Shown here one piece after another: positions 1 to 7,906 of a stretch of DNA of 64,000 bases. The notes under the pieces were generated by a model. That model had not been told where the DNA came from. It ran no database searches and was given only the letters and a program-made list of their open reading frames with translations. Position numbers and translations under genes: made by a program. The first letter of the stretch is position 1. Each line of letters starts with the position of its first letter. This DNA is from Akkermansiaceae bacterium (GTDB lineage: Bacteria > Verrucomicrobiota > Verrucomicrobiia > Verrucomicrobiales > Akkermansiaceae): the NCBI GenBank assembly GCA_905181965.1, contig CAJIZY010000009.1, forward strand, positions 434,001 to 498,000. Direction: 5' to 3'.

Positions 1-545
1 ACCAAAGCGGTCTCTTCCAACATGTCAGCAACAGTTCCTGCGGCTGCTCTCTCAACTGGCAAGGTGAACCAAAGAAACGCAGTCGCAAACCCAAGAGATG
101 CGGCGACGATTCCCAAGCACAAGGTTGGAGACAGTCGGCCTATCACCATCGCAAAAGCCATCACAATCATCGTGAACGCCGGCATTGCCGACCCAAATTT
201 CACGGCCCACTTTCGCCAGTTTACGACCTTTTCTTGTCGACGGGCCATTAGGACAAGGCCGGCCAAAATACCTGCTTCGGCGACATCACGAGCTTTTCTG
301 GACTGTGAAAGCGATGGCGAAACAACTAAACGAGTGGGCCCCAAAACCATAAAAAGACGCTTTTTGACCTGAATCTCGACATCTCCGGCCCTTCCCTTTT
401 TTAGAATCCGCTCAATCATCTCATGACCGGAGATCGACACTTCAGTCCCTCCCTCTTTCCGAACGATCCTGTCGCTCAGAAATTTCCTGGCTACAAATGA
501 AACAAAAACGGGGATCAGCCCCATGAGAAGAAGAAGTTTAGCCAT
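1..545 (-). CDS. YugP-like membrane protein lacking the zinc-peptidase motif (partial)
   Basis: Read leftward from an ATG at 545; 181 codons are visible and the C-terminus lies outside the window. The layout follows the YugP family of membrane zinc peptidases (Zn_peptidase_2): an N-terminal membrane segment (about residues 3-19), a helix beginning SGHEMIERILKK, a VVSPSLSQS strand, two further hydrophobic segments, then FTLPVERAAA, which matches the family's VTLPVE-NAS element. Where the family has HEVGH, this protein reads EAGILAG, so the metal site appears lost. It is probably a catalytically dead paralogue in the membrane. No neighbour helps to define a role. The family call rests on recalled motif order only. 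Confidence 0.5.
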   Translation of the reverse strand, partial: MAKLLLLMGLIPVFVSFVARKFLSDRIVRKEGGTEVSISGHEMIERILKKGRAGDVEIQVKKRLFMVLGPTRLVVSPSLSQSRKARDVAEAGILAGLVLMARRQEKVVNWRKWAVKFGSAMPAFTMIVMAFAMVIGRLSPTLCLGIVAASLGFATAFLWFTLPVERAAAGTVADMLEETAL

Positions 546-645
546 CTCGTGTGAGTAGATACCTTCACCTTATATTTGCGAATTTTGAATTTCATTTTTC
601 ACCTTTTCCTCCAGACTCCGCTCTCATTCCTAAAAACACTAAGTT

Positions 646-1224
646 ATGGCAGAAGATACAGAAGGACCAGAGATCGAAGTCGCACCCCCTTCATCCTCAA
701 ACCAAAATACCGTAATGGGGATTGTAATGGGCGCAGCCGTCTTATTTCTCCTCGTTTTGGTGATCACCAAAAAATTTAATACTAGTGGAAATAACGTGAC
801 AGATCCTGCAGTTGCCGAACTCCGCAAAGAACTCGATGCCCAAAAGAAAAAAAGCGATCAGCTACGCTTCGCCAGAGTCTCAGAAGACCCACAGGCTCTC
901 GTTTTTCAGATCAAGAGTGATACCGATTCCCTAGCTCGCCTGGTGAACTCGAGTGCCAGTGATGCGGCAGCTCTCCGCGCAGCCCAAGCTGATGCTTCGG
1001 TTCTTGCTGCTACGAATGCTGAGCTTCGTATAGAAAGGGATCAATACCGCATCAATGCTAATCGCGCAGTGGAACTTCAGAATCAACTTGAACTGGCCCG
1101 TCAAGAATCCACCGGAATGATTAGCAAAAGTGAATATGACCAACTTAGGACCAAGCTAGAGGCCACAATGGCCGAAAACAAGAATCTGCATAATCAGATA
1201 TCTGAAATGCAAAATGGCAAATAA
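646..1224 (+). CDS. single-pass membrane protein with coiled coil
   Basis: 192 residues. An acidic, Pro/Ser-rich N-terminus of about 20 residues precedes one transmembrane helix (about 22-41, VMGIVMGAAVLFLLVLVI). The rest is Ala/Glu/Gln/Leu-rich with heptad-like spacing (about 58-75 and 105-190), as in a coiled coil. There is no signal peptidase site or enzyme motif. The topology suggests an anchored helical rod, perhaps a scaffold, but I do not recognise a family. It is divergent from the YugP-like gene, with 100 bp between the two starts. No strong Shine-Dalgarno site precedes the ATG, which is common in this sequence. Confidence 0.6.
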   Translation: MAEDTEGPEIEVAPPSSSNQNTVMGIVMGAAVLFLLVLVITKKFNTSGNNVTDPAVAELRKELDAQKKKSDQLRFARVSEDPQALVFQIKSDTDSLARLVNSSASDAAALRAAQADASVLAATNAELRIERDQYRINANRAVELQNQLELARQESTGMISKSEYDQLRTKLEATMAENKNLHNQISEMQNGK

Positions 1225-1400
1225 GGAACCACGCATTCCTCCAGCAGAAAATAGCCTGAAAAGGAAAAACCGCGCAGTTGAACCTGTCCACCCAGAAAAG
1301 GCTCACGCTAGAATCGCTCAGACAAATTTAATCTAGTCCCTTCAAGCTTCAAAATTTAAGCCTGACCAAGAGGTTTGACTCATAGAGGTCATCATTTTCT

Positions 1401-1443
1401 GAAAAAAAGCCGTCCGAGTGCAAGAGATCGCACACGAACGGCT
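1401..1443 (-). terminator. Rho-independent terminator of the lipoprotein pair
   Basis: On the minus strand AGCCGT (1443-1438) pairs with ACGGCT (1413-1408). An inner near-perfect stem (CGTGTGC with GCACTCG, one mismatch) lies between them, and a run of seven T follows at 1407-1401. It lies 28 nt after the stop of the 39-residue lipoprotein gene. Confidence 0.8.
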
Positions 1444-1470
1444 TGGCTATTTCAAGGCGTTTTCCAAACG

Positions 1471-1590
1471 CTATTTTTCAATAACGACGGGACCTTCCGG
1501 AATAACAGAGAGCGCTGTTTCAGTTGAACAGCAGCTAGCCAATCCGAGAACAATGAATCCCAGTGCGAGGGTAGTTATCAGTTTTTTCAT
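1471..1590 (-). CDS. 39-residue lipoprotein
   Basis: Small ORF of 39 residues with a classical lipoprotein signal: MKK, a hydrophobic core and the lipobox LASC with Cys at residue 20, followed by a short tail ending PEGPVVIEK. It starts 11 bp after the stop of the larger lipoprotein gene and is followed by a clear terminator, so the two probably form one transcript. The size and lipobox resemble entericidin-type peptides, but the mature part has no diagnostic motif. Function unknown; it is likely anchored in the outer or inner membrane. Confidence 0.6.
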   Translation of the reverse strand: MKKLITTLALGFIVLGLASCCSTETALSVIPEGPVVIEK

Positions 1591-1601
1591 AAGAGTTGTT
1601 T

Positions 1602-2426
1602 TTAGTCACGCGCCCGAATCATGGGAGCCTCTGCAAATGTTCGCGCTCCTTGCCGCGCCCGAATTTCAGTCCCAGGCTCTTTTCCTTTTTCCGTGAAAAG
1701 GGCTAAACCAACAACCCCAACATTGCGAGTTCGTCCATGACGAAGATTAGCATAAGATGAATTCACTGATGAGAAGCGGAAAGCAGCCACTTTTTCATGG
1801 CTGATTCGAAAACCTTTCACTTCAAGAATTTCACCAGCGCCAATGATGTAACCACGTTTTTTTGTTGATCCAGCCTTCCCGTCAATAACGTCAAGACCAT
1901 CGACCGTAAGAACGACTTCCAAGCGAGCGTCACTGAGATTTTTAACCCTAAGTCTATAGTCTCGGCCCTTCTTTCCGATGACAAAACGGGCCCCACGCCA
2001 CCAATAATTATCCAGCATCGACCACCCGCTATGTAATCCCCATTCCAGCATCCCTCCGGCCGTCTTTTGCATCCCACCTCCGCTCGTCCGTCGATCCACC
2101 CCCATTTCACGAGAACCATCGCTATCATTATAGCGAATCAAAGAAACATATTTCGGCTTAGCCATTGACCTCTTAAAATCTGTGTAACCAATCGATGATT
2201 CAATTTCTTTTCCCCAACCCGTCGCAATCCCAGTGCGCTCTTTGTTGTTACTAGTCTCCTCCGAAGAAACACCAGTCGTATGGGGAGAATAAGCTGGTGA
2301 GACATTCTCAGCTACAGGCAGAGGTAGGTCAGCGTTTGGCATTTCAGTTGAAACAGAACAACTCGAAAGAAACCCCATCAACAATAGCGCGTAGGAGATA
2401 ACACGGACAGCGACCTTCAAATTCAT
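1602..2426 (-). CDS. lipoprotein of unknown function
   Basis: 274 residues with an N-terminal hydrophobic stretch and lipobox FLSSC (Cys near 23), so probably a lipid-anchored envelope protein. After a Pro/Ser/Thr-rich linker (about 30-65) comes a folded region of about 200 residues rich in beta-type patterns: LRVKNLSDARLEVVLTVDG, then VVGLALFTEKG near the end. The alternating hydrophobics suggest a beta-sandwich. The Arg-rich tail (EIRARQGARTF) is unusual. No enzyme motif is recognised. It shares a transcript with the 39-residue lipoprotein just downstream. Confidence 0.6.
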   Translation of the reverse strand: MNLKVAVRVISYALLLMGFLSSCSVSTEMPNADLPLPVAENVSPAYSPHTTGVSSEETSNNKERTGIATGWGKEIESSIGYTDFKRSMAKPKYVSLIRYNDSDGSREMGVDRRTSGGGMQKTAGGMLEWGLHSGWSMLDNYWWRGARFVIGKKGRDYRLRVKNLSDARLEVVLTVDGLDVIDGKAGSTKKRGYIIGAGEILEVKGFRISHEKVAAFRFSSVNSSYANLRHGRTRNVGVVGLALFTEKGKEPGTEIRARQGARTFAEAPMIRARD

Positions 2427-2601
2427 TGCGGTGCTAGAAAAACAGCAAATCGGCTATCCGTCAACTCAAATGCAGTTTTTTTAACATTTTTATTTACTAG
2501 TAAACAAAGAAAAACGCCTCCCGAACAGAAAATCAGAAGCCACCGCAACCCCGAATTTTTAAAGATGTGATCTCTCCCCGAGATTTTAAGTTTCTCTGGG
2601 C

Positions 2602-4281
2602 TTACCGGAGCAGATTCCAAGCACAAACCAGTGCTTTCACCCCAGCCATTTCAATGGATGGATCACAACCTACTCCCCAGAGAATGGTGCCATCATTCTT
2701 ACGCAGTTGCACATACGCTGCTGCATCAGAGCTCGAGCCTCCTCTTACCGCATGAGAACGATAATCAGTCAACGTGAAATCTTTAAGTCCAGTTTCTTCA
2801 AACCCTTGTACAAAAGCATTGATGGGACCATTTCCAACACCCTCTACGATCTTACTCTCGCCATCAATTTCAATGACCGCCTTACAGGCCAATTCAAAAA
2901 GAAAACACCAGGATATCTTTGCTCTATACCTTCAGCATTAAATGGGAATCCATGATCTGCATTCATTCCATCAACTATGCTTGCGCCGATTGGTACCATA
3001 GACATCACTTCAACACCGCCAGCGATAACAATGTCTTGAGTTCCTGACATGCATCGTCTTTGGAAGATCATAACCATGCTCCTGATCAAGAATATAGGCT
3101 ACTCCACCTTTTCCAGACTGAGAATTAATTCTAACGATCGCCTCGTAGCTCCGTCCAATATCGTGCGGATCGATCGTCAAATAAGGCACGCCCCATTTTT
3201 CAGACTCTTCCTTCGCACGCCGATCTAAGCCTTTCTTAATAGCATCCTGATGACTTCCCGAAAAGGCGGTGAAAACCAACTCCCCCGCATAAGGCTGCCG
3301 ATCAGGAACAGTCATTCGAGTAGTCCGCTCGTAGACTTCACGGAGGCTCGAAAGATTTGAGAAGTCCAATCCAGTCTCGATTCCATGGCTGTTCATATTC
3401 AAGGCCACGATCACGATATCAAGATTACCAGTTCTCTCACCATTCCCAAAAAGTGTCCCTTCGACTCGATCTGCTCCAGCCATCAGGCCAAGCTCGGTCG
3501 AGGCCACACCTGTGCCTCGATCGTTATGAGTATGGAGAGAAATAATCACCGACTCACGTTTTGAAACCTTGCGGCACATCCACTCAATCTGGTCAGCATG
3601 GACATTCGGAGTTGCCCATTCAACCGTCGCCGGGAGGTTTAAGATAAGTTTCCTTTCCGGAGTTGGCTGCCAGACTTCGATCACTGCTTCACAGCACTCA
3701 AGCGCGAAATCGAGTTCGGTGTCAGAAAAGCTTTCTGGCGAATATTGCAGAACAATCTCAGTAGTAGGAAGGGTCGGCACGAGTTCTTTAACCACTTCTG
3801 CTCCATTAACGGCGATCGCTTTAATATCTTCTCGCGAAGCATCACCAAAAGTAACTCGACGCTGGAGAGTGCTCGTAGAATTATAAATGTGGACTATAAC
3901 ACGACGAGCTCCCTTGATGGCTTCGAAAGTCCGTTCGATTAAATGTCGACGAGTTTGCACTAAAACCTGGACCGTCACATCCTCCGGGATTCGATCTTCT
4001 TCGATCAATCGGCGCATGAAGCAAAACTCAGTATCACTTGCTGACGGGAACCCGATCTCGATTTCCTTGAACCCCACCTTCACGAGGAGATCAAACATCT
4101 CCAGCTTCTCCTCCACACTCATAGGGATGGGAAGAGCCTGATTCCCGTCGCGCAAGTCGACGGAACACCAGGTTGGTGCCTCGGTAATAAGACGATCAGG
4201 CCAAGTCCGGTCGGCAAGGGCCACTGCCGGGAACGGACGATATTTGCTAATGGATTCAGATTTCATTTTCTCGTTGTTCAA
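2602..4281 (-). CDS. leuA: 2-isopropylmalate synthase, interrupted by a foreign segment
   Basis: First step of leucine synthesis: condensation of acetyl-CoA with 2-oxoisovalerate. The N-terminal TIM barrel is clear: DLRDGNQAL near residue 42-50, [12 protein letters not shown], and the metal site HTHNDRGTG. The pattern is the longer, yeast/actinobacterial LeuA type of about 550-560 residues. Reading is continuous from 4281 to about 3051 (LPKTMH, residue 411), then hits a TGA at 3010. The LeuA frame resumes near 2898 with [13 protein letters not shown] and continues through the C-terminal leucine-sensing domain ([18 protein letters not shown]) to a TAA at 2602. Roughly 50 codons in the middle are replaced by thiolase-coding DNA. 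A leader hairpin lies upstream. Confidence 0.88.
2900..3050 (-). other. thiolase gene fragment embedded in leuA
   Basis: In the frame one base off leuA the minus strand reads [20 protein letters not shown], then [21 protein letters not shown]. This is the stretch of acetyl-CoA acetyltransferases just after the active-site cysteine region (family pattern SG-x-QD-x-x-x-AGG-x-E-x-MS). Neither the start, the catalytic Cys nor the C-terminus of a thiolase is present. The piece is about 150 bp and visibly more AT-rich than the flanking leuA. It could be a local assembly or read-correction error, or a real recombination event. Confidence 0.8.
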
Positions 4282-4373
4282 TCAACAAGGAAACGCACGG
4301 ACTCCGCTAGGAGGAAAATGTCTGCCCTTGGAAAAGTCCGATCAATTGACGGGTGATGGAAAATGGCCCAAAG

Positions 4374-4415
4374 AAAAACAGCGACCTCAGACTCAATTTA
4401 GAGTCCAAGTCGCAT
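4374..4415 (-). promoter_or_regulatory. attenuator-like terminator with Leu-codon mini-ORF before leuA
   Basis: About 95 nt before the leuA start the minus strand forms GCGAC-GACTC/GAGTC-GTCGC (4413-4381), followed by TGTTTTTC. No minus-strand gene lies upstream for it to terminate, so it sits in the leuA leader. Overlapping its 5' arm is a five-codon ORF, ATG CGA CTT GGA CTC TAA (4415-4398), with two Leu codons. A ribosome stalled on them would cover the 5' arm and block the terminator. The mini-ORF's Shine-Dalgarno spacing is poor (AGGA directly abuts ATG), so the mechanism is inference. Confidence 0.45.
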
Positions 4416-4723
4416 TCCTAAAAGAAGAGCCGGGGTGAGCTTCACAGCCCTAGAAAAACTTAGCGGATCAAGTTTGTCACCACTAAAAGTCGACTCCAAA
4501 GGTCTTAATTTGGCCTAACTGTTAAGTTGATCATCAAATTTCAACAGCCCGATTCCCAATCGAAAATCATCATTTCCGTTCATTCGCTCCTACGCCCAGA
4601 TCACACGTCTCGGCTTTTGGGAAGCCTTTCACCAAGGTCCAATAACAAACCACCTCCCAAAAATTTCTCTTTGATCTACAAATTTCTTCCCATTCCCTCG
4701 CGCCCCTTCCATCTTCGCCGCAC

Positions 4724-5245
4724 ATGGCAATATCCAGACAACTTCACTCGGTCATCGACGCCTTCGGCAAACAGGGGTGGCATTGTGAACAGATCGAAAA
4801 CCGCGAGGTCGTCACATCAGCATTTGAGGCCCATCACACTCATATTCATCTCCACGCCCAGGCCTTCCCAAACCTGAATTCCCTCGCCGTTGTTGCCGAA
4901 TCCCCCATGACATTCGATGAGGAGCGGATGCCAATAGCACTAGAGCTTATCATGAGGGCTAACAAGCAATTGACTCTCGGTAACTTCGAATACGATTTCG
5001 ATCGGAATCTTGTCGTCTTTCGCATCACCAATCTTTTTGACAAAGAAGTCTACGATGCAGATATCATTTCATCGATGGTTCATTGCACGATTGCCGAACT
5101 TGACCGCATTATTCCACTGGTAGGAGTCATAAACCGAACCTCCAATGATCTTCTCGACGACCTCTCCATTCCACTTCTTCTCGAGCGGGAAGACCTCTTA
5201 CCTCCTGTTCCAGAAGGGGCCGAAGGAGAGGAAGAGGAACTTTAG
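4724..5245 (+). CDS. YbjN-domain protein
   Basis: 173 residues without a signal peptide. The sequence matches the YbjN fold, which resembles type III secretion chaperones: an N-terminal amphipathic helix (LHSVIDAFGKQGW), a beta-sheet region, a central helix (ERMPIALELIMRANKQLTLGNFEYD), a strand (LVVFRITNLF) and a long C-terminal helix (ISSMVHCTIAELDRIIPLV). The tail is strongly acidic (EGAEGEEEEL). YbjN proteins are linked to stress and motility phenotypes in enterobacteria, but no enzymatic activity is known. The gene is monocistronic and divergent from leuA. Confidence 0.7.
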   Translation: MAISRQLHSVIDAFGKQGWHCEQIENREVVTSAFEAHHTHIHLHAQAFPNLNSLAVVAESPMTFDEERMPIALELIMRANKQLTLGNFEYDFDRNLVVFRITNLFDKEVYDADIISSMVHCTIAELDRIIPLVGVINRTSNDLLDDLSIPLLLEREDLLPPVPEGAEGEEEEL

Positions 5246-5374
5246 CCGCCCTTTTCCCCACAACTCGGAGACTGAAAAACCCGCGAGTCACTAAATTCAT
5301 GAAGTCCGTGGCTTGACGGAACCCATTTCACGTCCTAAGTCCAATCCACGGATCAAAAGATCCAACCCACTACC

Positions 5375-6004
5375 ATGTCTGTCTTGATTGGAAAAAAAGC
5401 CCCGACCTTCACAGCGAAAGCCGTGCAAGGTGATAACATCATCGATTCCTTCTCTTTGGAACAATATCTAGGTGAAAAGTATGTCGTCTTGTTCTTTTAC
5501 CCGTTGGATTTCACTTTCGTCTGCCCGACTGAAATCACCGCCTTTAGCGACCGATACGAGGAGTTCTCTAAATTGGACTGCGAAATCATCGGGTGCTCGG
5601 TCGATTCCAAGTTCTCTCACTTGGCGTGGCTCAATACCCCCAAGAATAAGGGTGGCATTCAGGGAGTCACCTACCCACTTGTTGCTGATATCAACAAGAC
5701 GATATCCGAAGCTTACGACGTCCTTGCAGGCGAAGAAATGATCGATGAAGAAGGTAATATTGCCGTCGAAGGTGAACTCGTAGCCTACCGCGGACTTTTC
5801 CTCATAGATCTGGACGGGAAAGTTCGCCACCAAGTCGTCAACGATATGCCCCTTGGTCGTTCTATCGCGGAATGCCTTCGGACCATTGATGCTTTACAGC
5901 ACTTTGAAGAACACGGCGAGGTTTGCCCCATGGATTGGCAAAAAGGTGAGGAAGCAATGACCGCAGACCATCAGGGTGTTTCCGACTACCTTGGAAGCAA
6001 GTAA
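5375..6004 (+). CDS. 2-Cys peroxiredoxin (AhpC/Prx1 type)
   Basis: 209 residues, a usual length for typical 2-Cys peroxiredoxins. The peroxidatic Cys lies in FTFVCPTE (about residue 50), the resolving Cys in EVCPMDW (about 188), and the Prx motif CSVDSKFSHLAW is present. It reduces hydrogen peroxide and organic hydroperoxides in the cytosol, recycled by thioredoxin or AhpF; neither partner is nearby. The C-terminus lacks the YF extension of hyperoxidation-sensitive enzymes. The gene stands alone with its own terminator 17 bp downstream. Confidence 0.92.
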   Translation: MSVLIGKKAPTFTAKAVQGDNIIDSFSLEQYLGEKYVVLFFYPLDFTFVCPTEITAFSDRYEEFSKLDCEIIGCSVDSKFSHLAWLNTPKNKGGIQGVTYPLVADINKTISEAYDVLAGEEMIDEEGNIAVEGELVAYRGLFLIDLDGKVRHQVVNDMPLGRSIAECLRTIDALQHFEEHGEVCPMDWQKGEEAMTADHQGVSDYLGSK

Positions 6005-6021
6005 TCTTAATCTTATCTCAG

Positions 6022-6059
6022 ATCCGGCCTATCCCAAGGGATGAGGCCGGATTTTTTTT
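6022..6059 (+). terminator. Rho-independent terminator after peroxiredoxin
   Basis: ATCCGGCCT pairs with AGGCCGGAT around a short loop, followed by a run of seven or more T. It is placed directly after the peroxiredoxin stop. Confidence 0.9.
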
Positions 6060-6209
6060 GGCATCAAACCTTGGGAATTAGATTTTATTTTTTGACGCTT
6101 CACCCTCGAATTCTAGGGATTCAATTGATCTCCATCGATTAGTTAATGACCGTAAGAGTAGCCATCAAAATCCACAGATAAGATTTTGCCCTTCCATTCA
6201 ATCAGCCCT

Positions 6210-7463
6210 ATGTATCAACCCATGACTTTAAAAAACAAAGCCGCCGCCCAAAGAACAGCACCATGGGCTAAGCCAATGCCTAAAACGCAATTTGACTTTA
6301 TGCGTGAAATTCTTGCCGCTCCAAGTCCCATTGGACTTGAGGGAGCAATGAGCTATGGCGTAATAAAACCGACCTTCGATAAAATCAAACCGAAGTCCTG
6401 GGCAGTCCAACAATTCAAAGGAAATGCTGGTATCGTTCTAGATACTCACCCAGGCGATGATGAAAAACTATCAGTCATGTTTATCGGGCACGCCGACAAG
6501 ATCCGCCTTCAGGTCCGCAGCATCGGCAGCGACGGAAAAATATGGGTGAACAGTGACTCGTTTCTCCCCTGCACGCTCATTGGCCACGAAGTAAAACTTT
6601 TCTCTCAAAAGCCAAAGAAACCTGGCCAATATCGCGTCATCGAAGGAGGCACAATCGAGGCTCTAGGCGCCATCCACTTCTCCGAACCCGCTCAAAGAAC
6701 TGGAGACAAGGGAATTAAGGGAGACATGCTTTTTCTCGAACTCCAACTGCATGGCGAAAAATGTAAGGAACGCGTCGAAGCTCTCGGAATCCGTCCTGGC
6801 GACCCCATCATTTTGAATCGCCCTATCCGCAAGGGCTTCACCGAGGATACTTTTTACGGTGCTTACCTAGACAACGGACTCGGCTGCTTCATGGTTGCAG
6901 AGCTTGCAAAGCTTCTTGCCAAAAAACCTCTCAAAAACATTCGAGTTCTTCACACCATCGCCACGCACGAAGAAATCGGACGCATGGGAGCCGCTGCCAT
7001 TGCCGGGGAAATGAAGCCAGATATCCTTATCGGAGCCGACGTCAATCACGACTATGACGCGGCGCCCGGCCTTTCGGCAAAGCGAATGAACAATCTCAGT
7101 ATGGGAAAAGGATTCAGCCTCACCAACGGCTCCATCACTAGTGCCTATATCAACAGCATTATTGAAAAGGCCTGCCGAAAAGCAAACATCCCCTATCAGA
7201 TTGACTTCGCTGGTCGCGACACAGGGACCGACGCAATGGCTGCTTCCCTTGCTGGAGTTGACAGTGCTGCCACCTCTATCGGGTTCCCAATTCGTAATAT
7301 GCACACGATTTCCGAAACCGGCCATACTCTTGACGTCCTCGCCGCCGTTCACGGGATGGAAGCCACGCTACGTGAAATGGATAAAATGAACCGAGGCAAA
7401 GGGCTCAACCGGAAAGATCTTCTCAACGAACACCCTCGTCTCGATGAAGCGAAAGAAGCTTAA
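6210..7463 (+). CDS. M42-family metallopeptidase
   Basis: About 417 residues from the ATG at 6210; 6222 is an equally possible start. The peptidase M42 family comprises dinuclear aminopeptidases and endoglucanase-like proteins. The ligands are visible in order: GHAD, YLDN, THEEIG with the catalytic Glu pair, GADVNHD and NMHT. The inserted beta-barrel domain lies between about residues 105 and 215 (TLIGHEVKLF, RPGDPI). Slight deviations from the common motif are GHADKI for HMDEI and YLDNGLG for LDNR. It is probably a cytosolic aminopeptidase assembling into a large oligomer, as the family does. Convergent with the next gene; no operon partner. Confidence 0.85.
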   Translation: MYQPMTLKNKAAAQRTAPWAKPMPKTQFDFMREILAAPSPIGLEGAMSYGVIKPTFDKIKPKSWAVQQFKGNAGIVLDTHPGDDEKLSVMFIGHADKIRLQVRSIGSDGKIWVNSDSFLPCTLIGHEVKLFSQKPKKPGQYRVIEGGTIEALGAIHFSEPAQRTGDKGIKGDMLFLELQLHGEKCKERVEALGIRPGDPIILNRPIRKGFTEDTFYGAYLDNGLGCFMVAELAKLLAKKPLKNIRVLHTIATHEEIGRMGAAAIAGEMKPDILIGADVNHDYDAAPGLSAKRMNNLSMGKGFSLTNGSITSAYINSIIEKACRKANIPYQIDFAGRDTGTDAMAASLAGVDSAATSIGFPIRNMHTISETGHTLDVLAAVHGMEATLREMDKMNRGKGLNRKDLLNEHPRLDEAKEA

Positions 7464-7516
7464 TATTTTGACTCCGTGAAACACCTATCAAAGTTCGGCT
7501 AACTAGCTTTTATGGG

Positions 7517-7906
7517 TTAAGAATCAGATTCCATAGCCGACAGCCAATCTCCTGAATGGACGACCTCGTAATCTTCGATTCCTTTCAACCATTCATAAAT
7601 CCAAACTTTTGTAGGCCTCTGGTTTAACAAAACGTCAGTTCGGATTCGGTGATACTCATCTTCCACCTCATTTTGAGAACCCATCCCCTCAAATTTATCG
7701 AGTTTCTTGAGTAAATCCGCCCCAACTTCGTAAACCTCACCCTTCACTCGGGTGTCCCCTTTTAAAACAAGCCCCGGATACCAATCAATCTTTACCAGCG
7801 TTCCTGGCACTTCAACCGATCCCAAACAGAGGGCGCCCTCCATCCGCCAGTCGTTCGAAGCTCCTTTCCGCAGGGCTCCATAAACGAAAAGCAGATCACT
7901 CATCAC
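7517..7906 (-). CDS. gamma-glutamylcyclotransferase-like (AIG2/GGCT) protein
   Basis: 129 residues. It begins LLFVYGALRKG, the substrate-binding YGxLR/K loop of the GGCT fold, followed by a short beta-barrel (VPGTLVKIDWYPGLVL, VKGEVYEV) and the helix around LLKKLDKFEGMG, where the FEG element includes the conserved acidic catalytic position. These proteins cyclise gamma-glutamyl or related amines, though many bacterial members have undefined substrates. It overlaps the 3' end of obgE by 11 bp and is the last gene of the holB-obgE operon. Confidence 0.75.
   Translation of the reverse strand: MMSDLLFVYGALRKGASNDWRMEGALCLGSVEVPGTLVKIDWYPGLVLKGDTRVKGEVYEVGADLLKKLDKFEGMGSQNEVEDEYHRIRTDVLLNQRPTKVWIYEWLKGIEDYEVVHSGDWLSAMESDS

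Noticed and set aside
22-372. 116-codon plus-strand frame at the left edge
   Set aside because: It is antisense to the YugP-like membrane gene, whose hydrophobic pattern and motif order are far more protein-like.
1418-1696. 92-codon plus-strand frame
   Set aside because: It overlaps a minus-strand terminator and two minus-strand lipoprotein genes with clear lipoboxes.
2423-2626. 67-codon minus-strand frame after leuA
   Set aside because: It begins inside the leuA 3' end in another frame, has no ribosome site and shows only one chance hydrophobic stretch.
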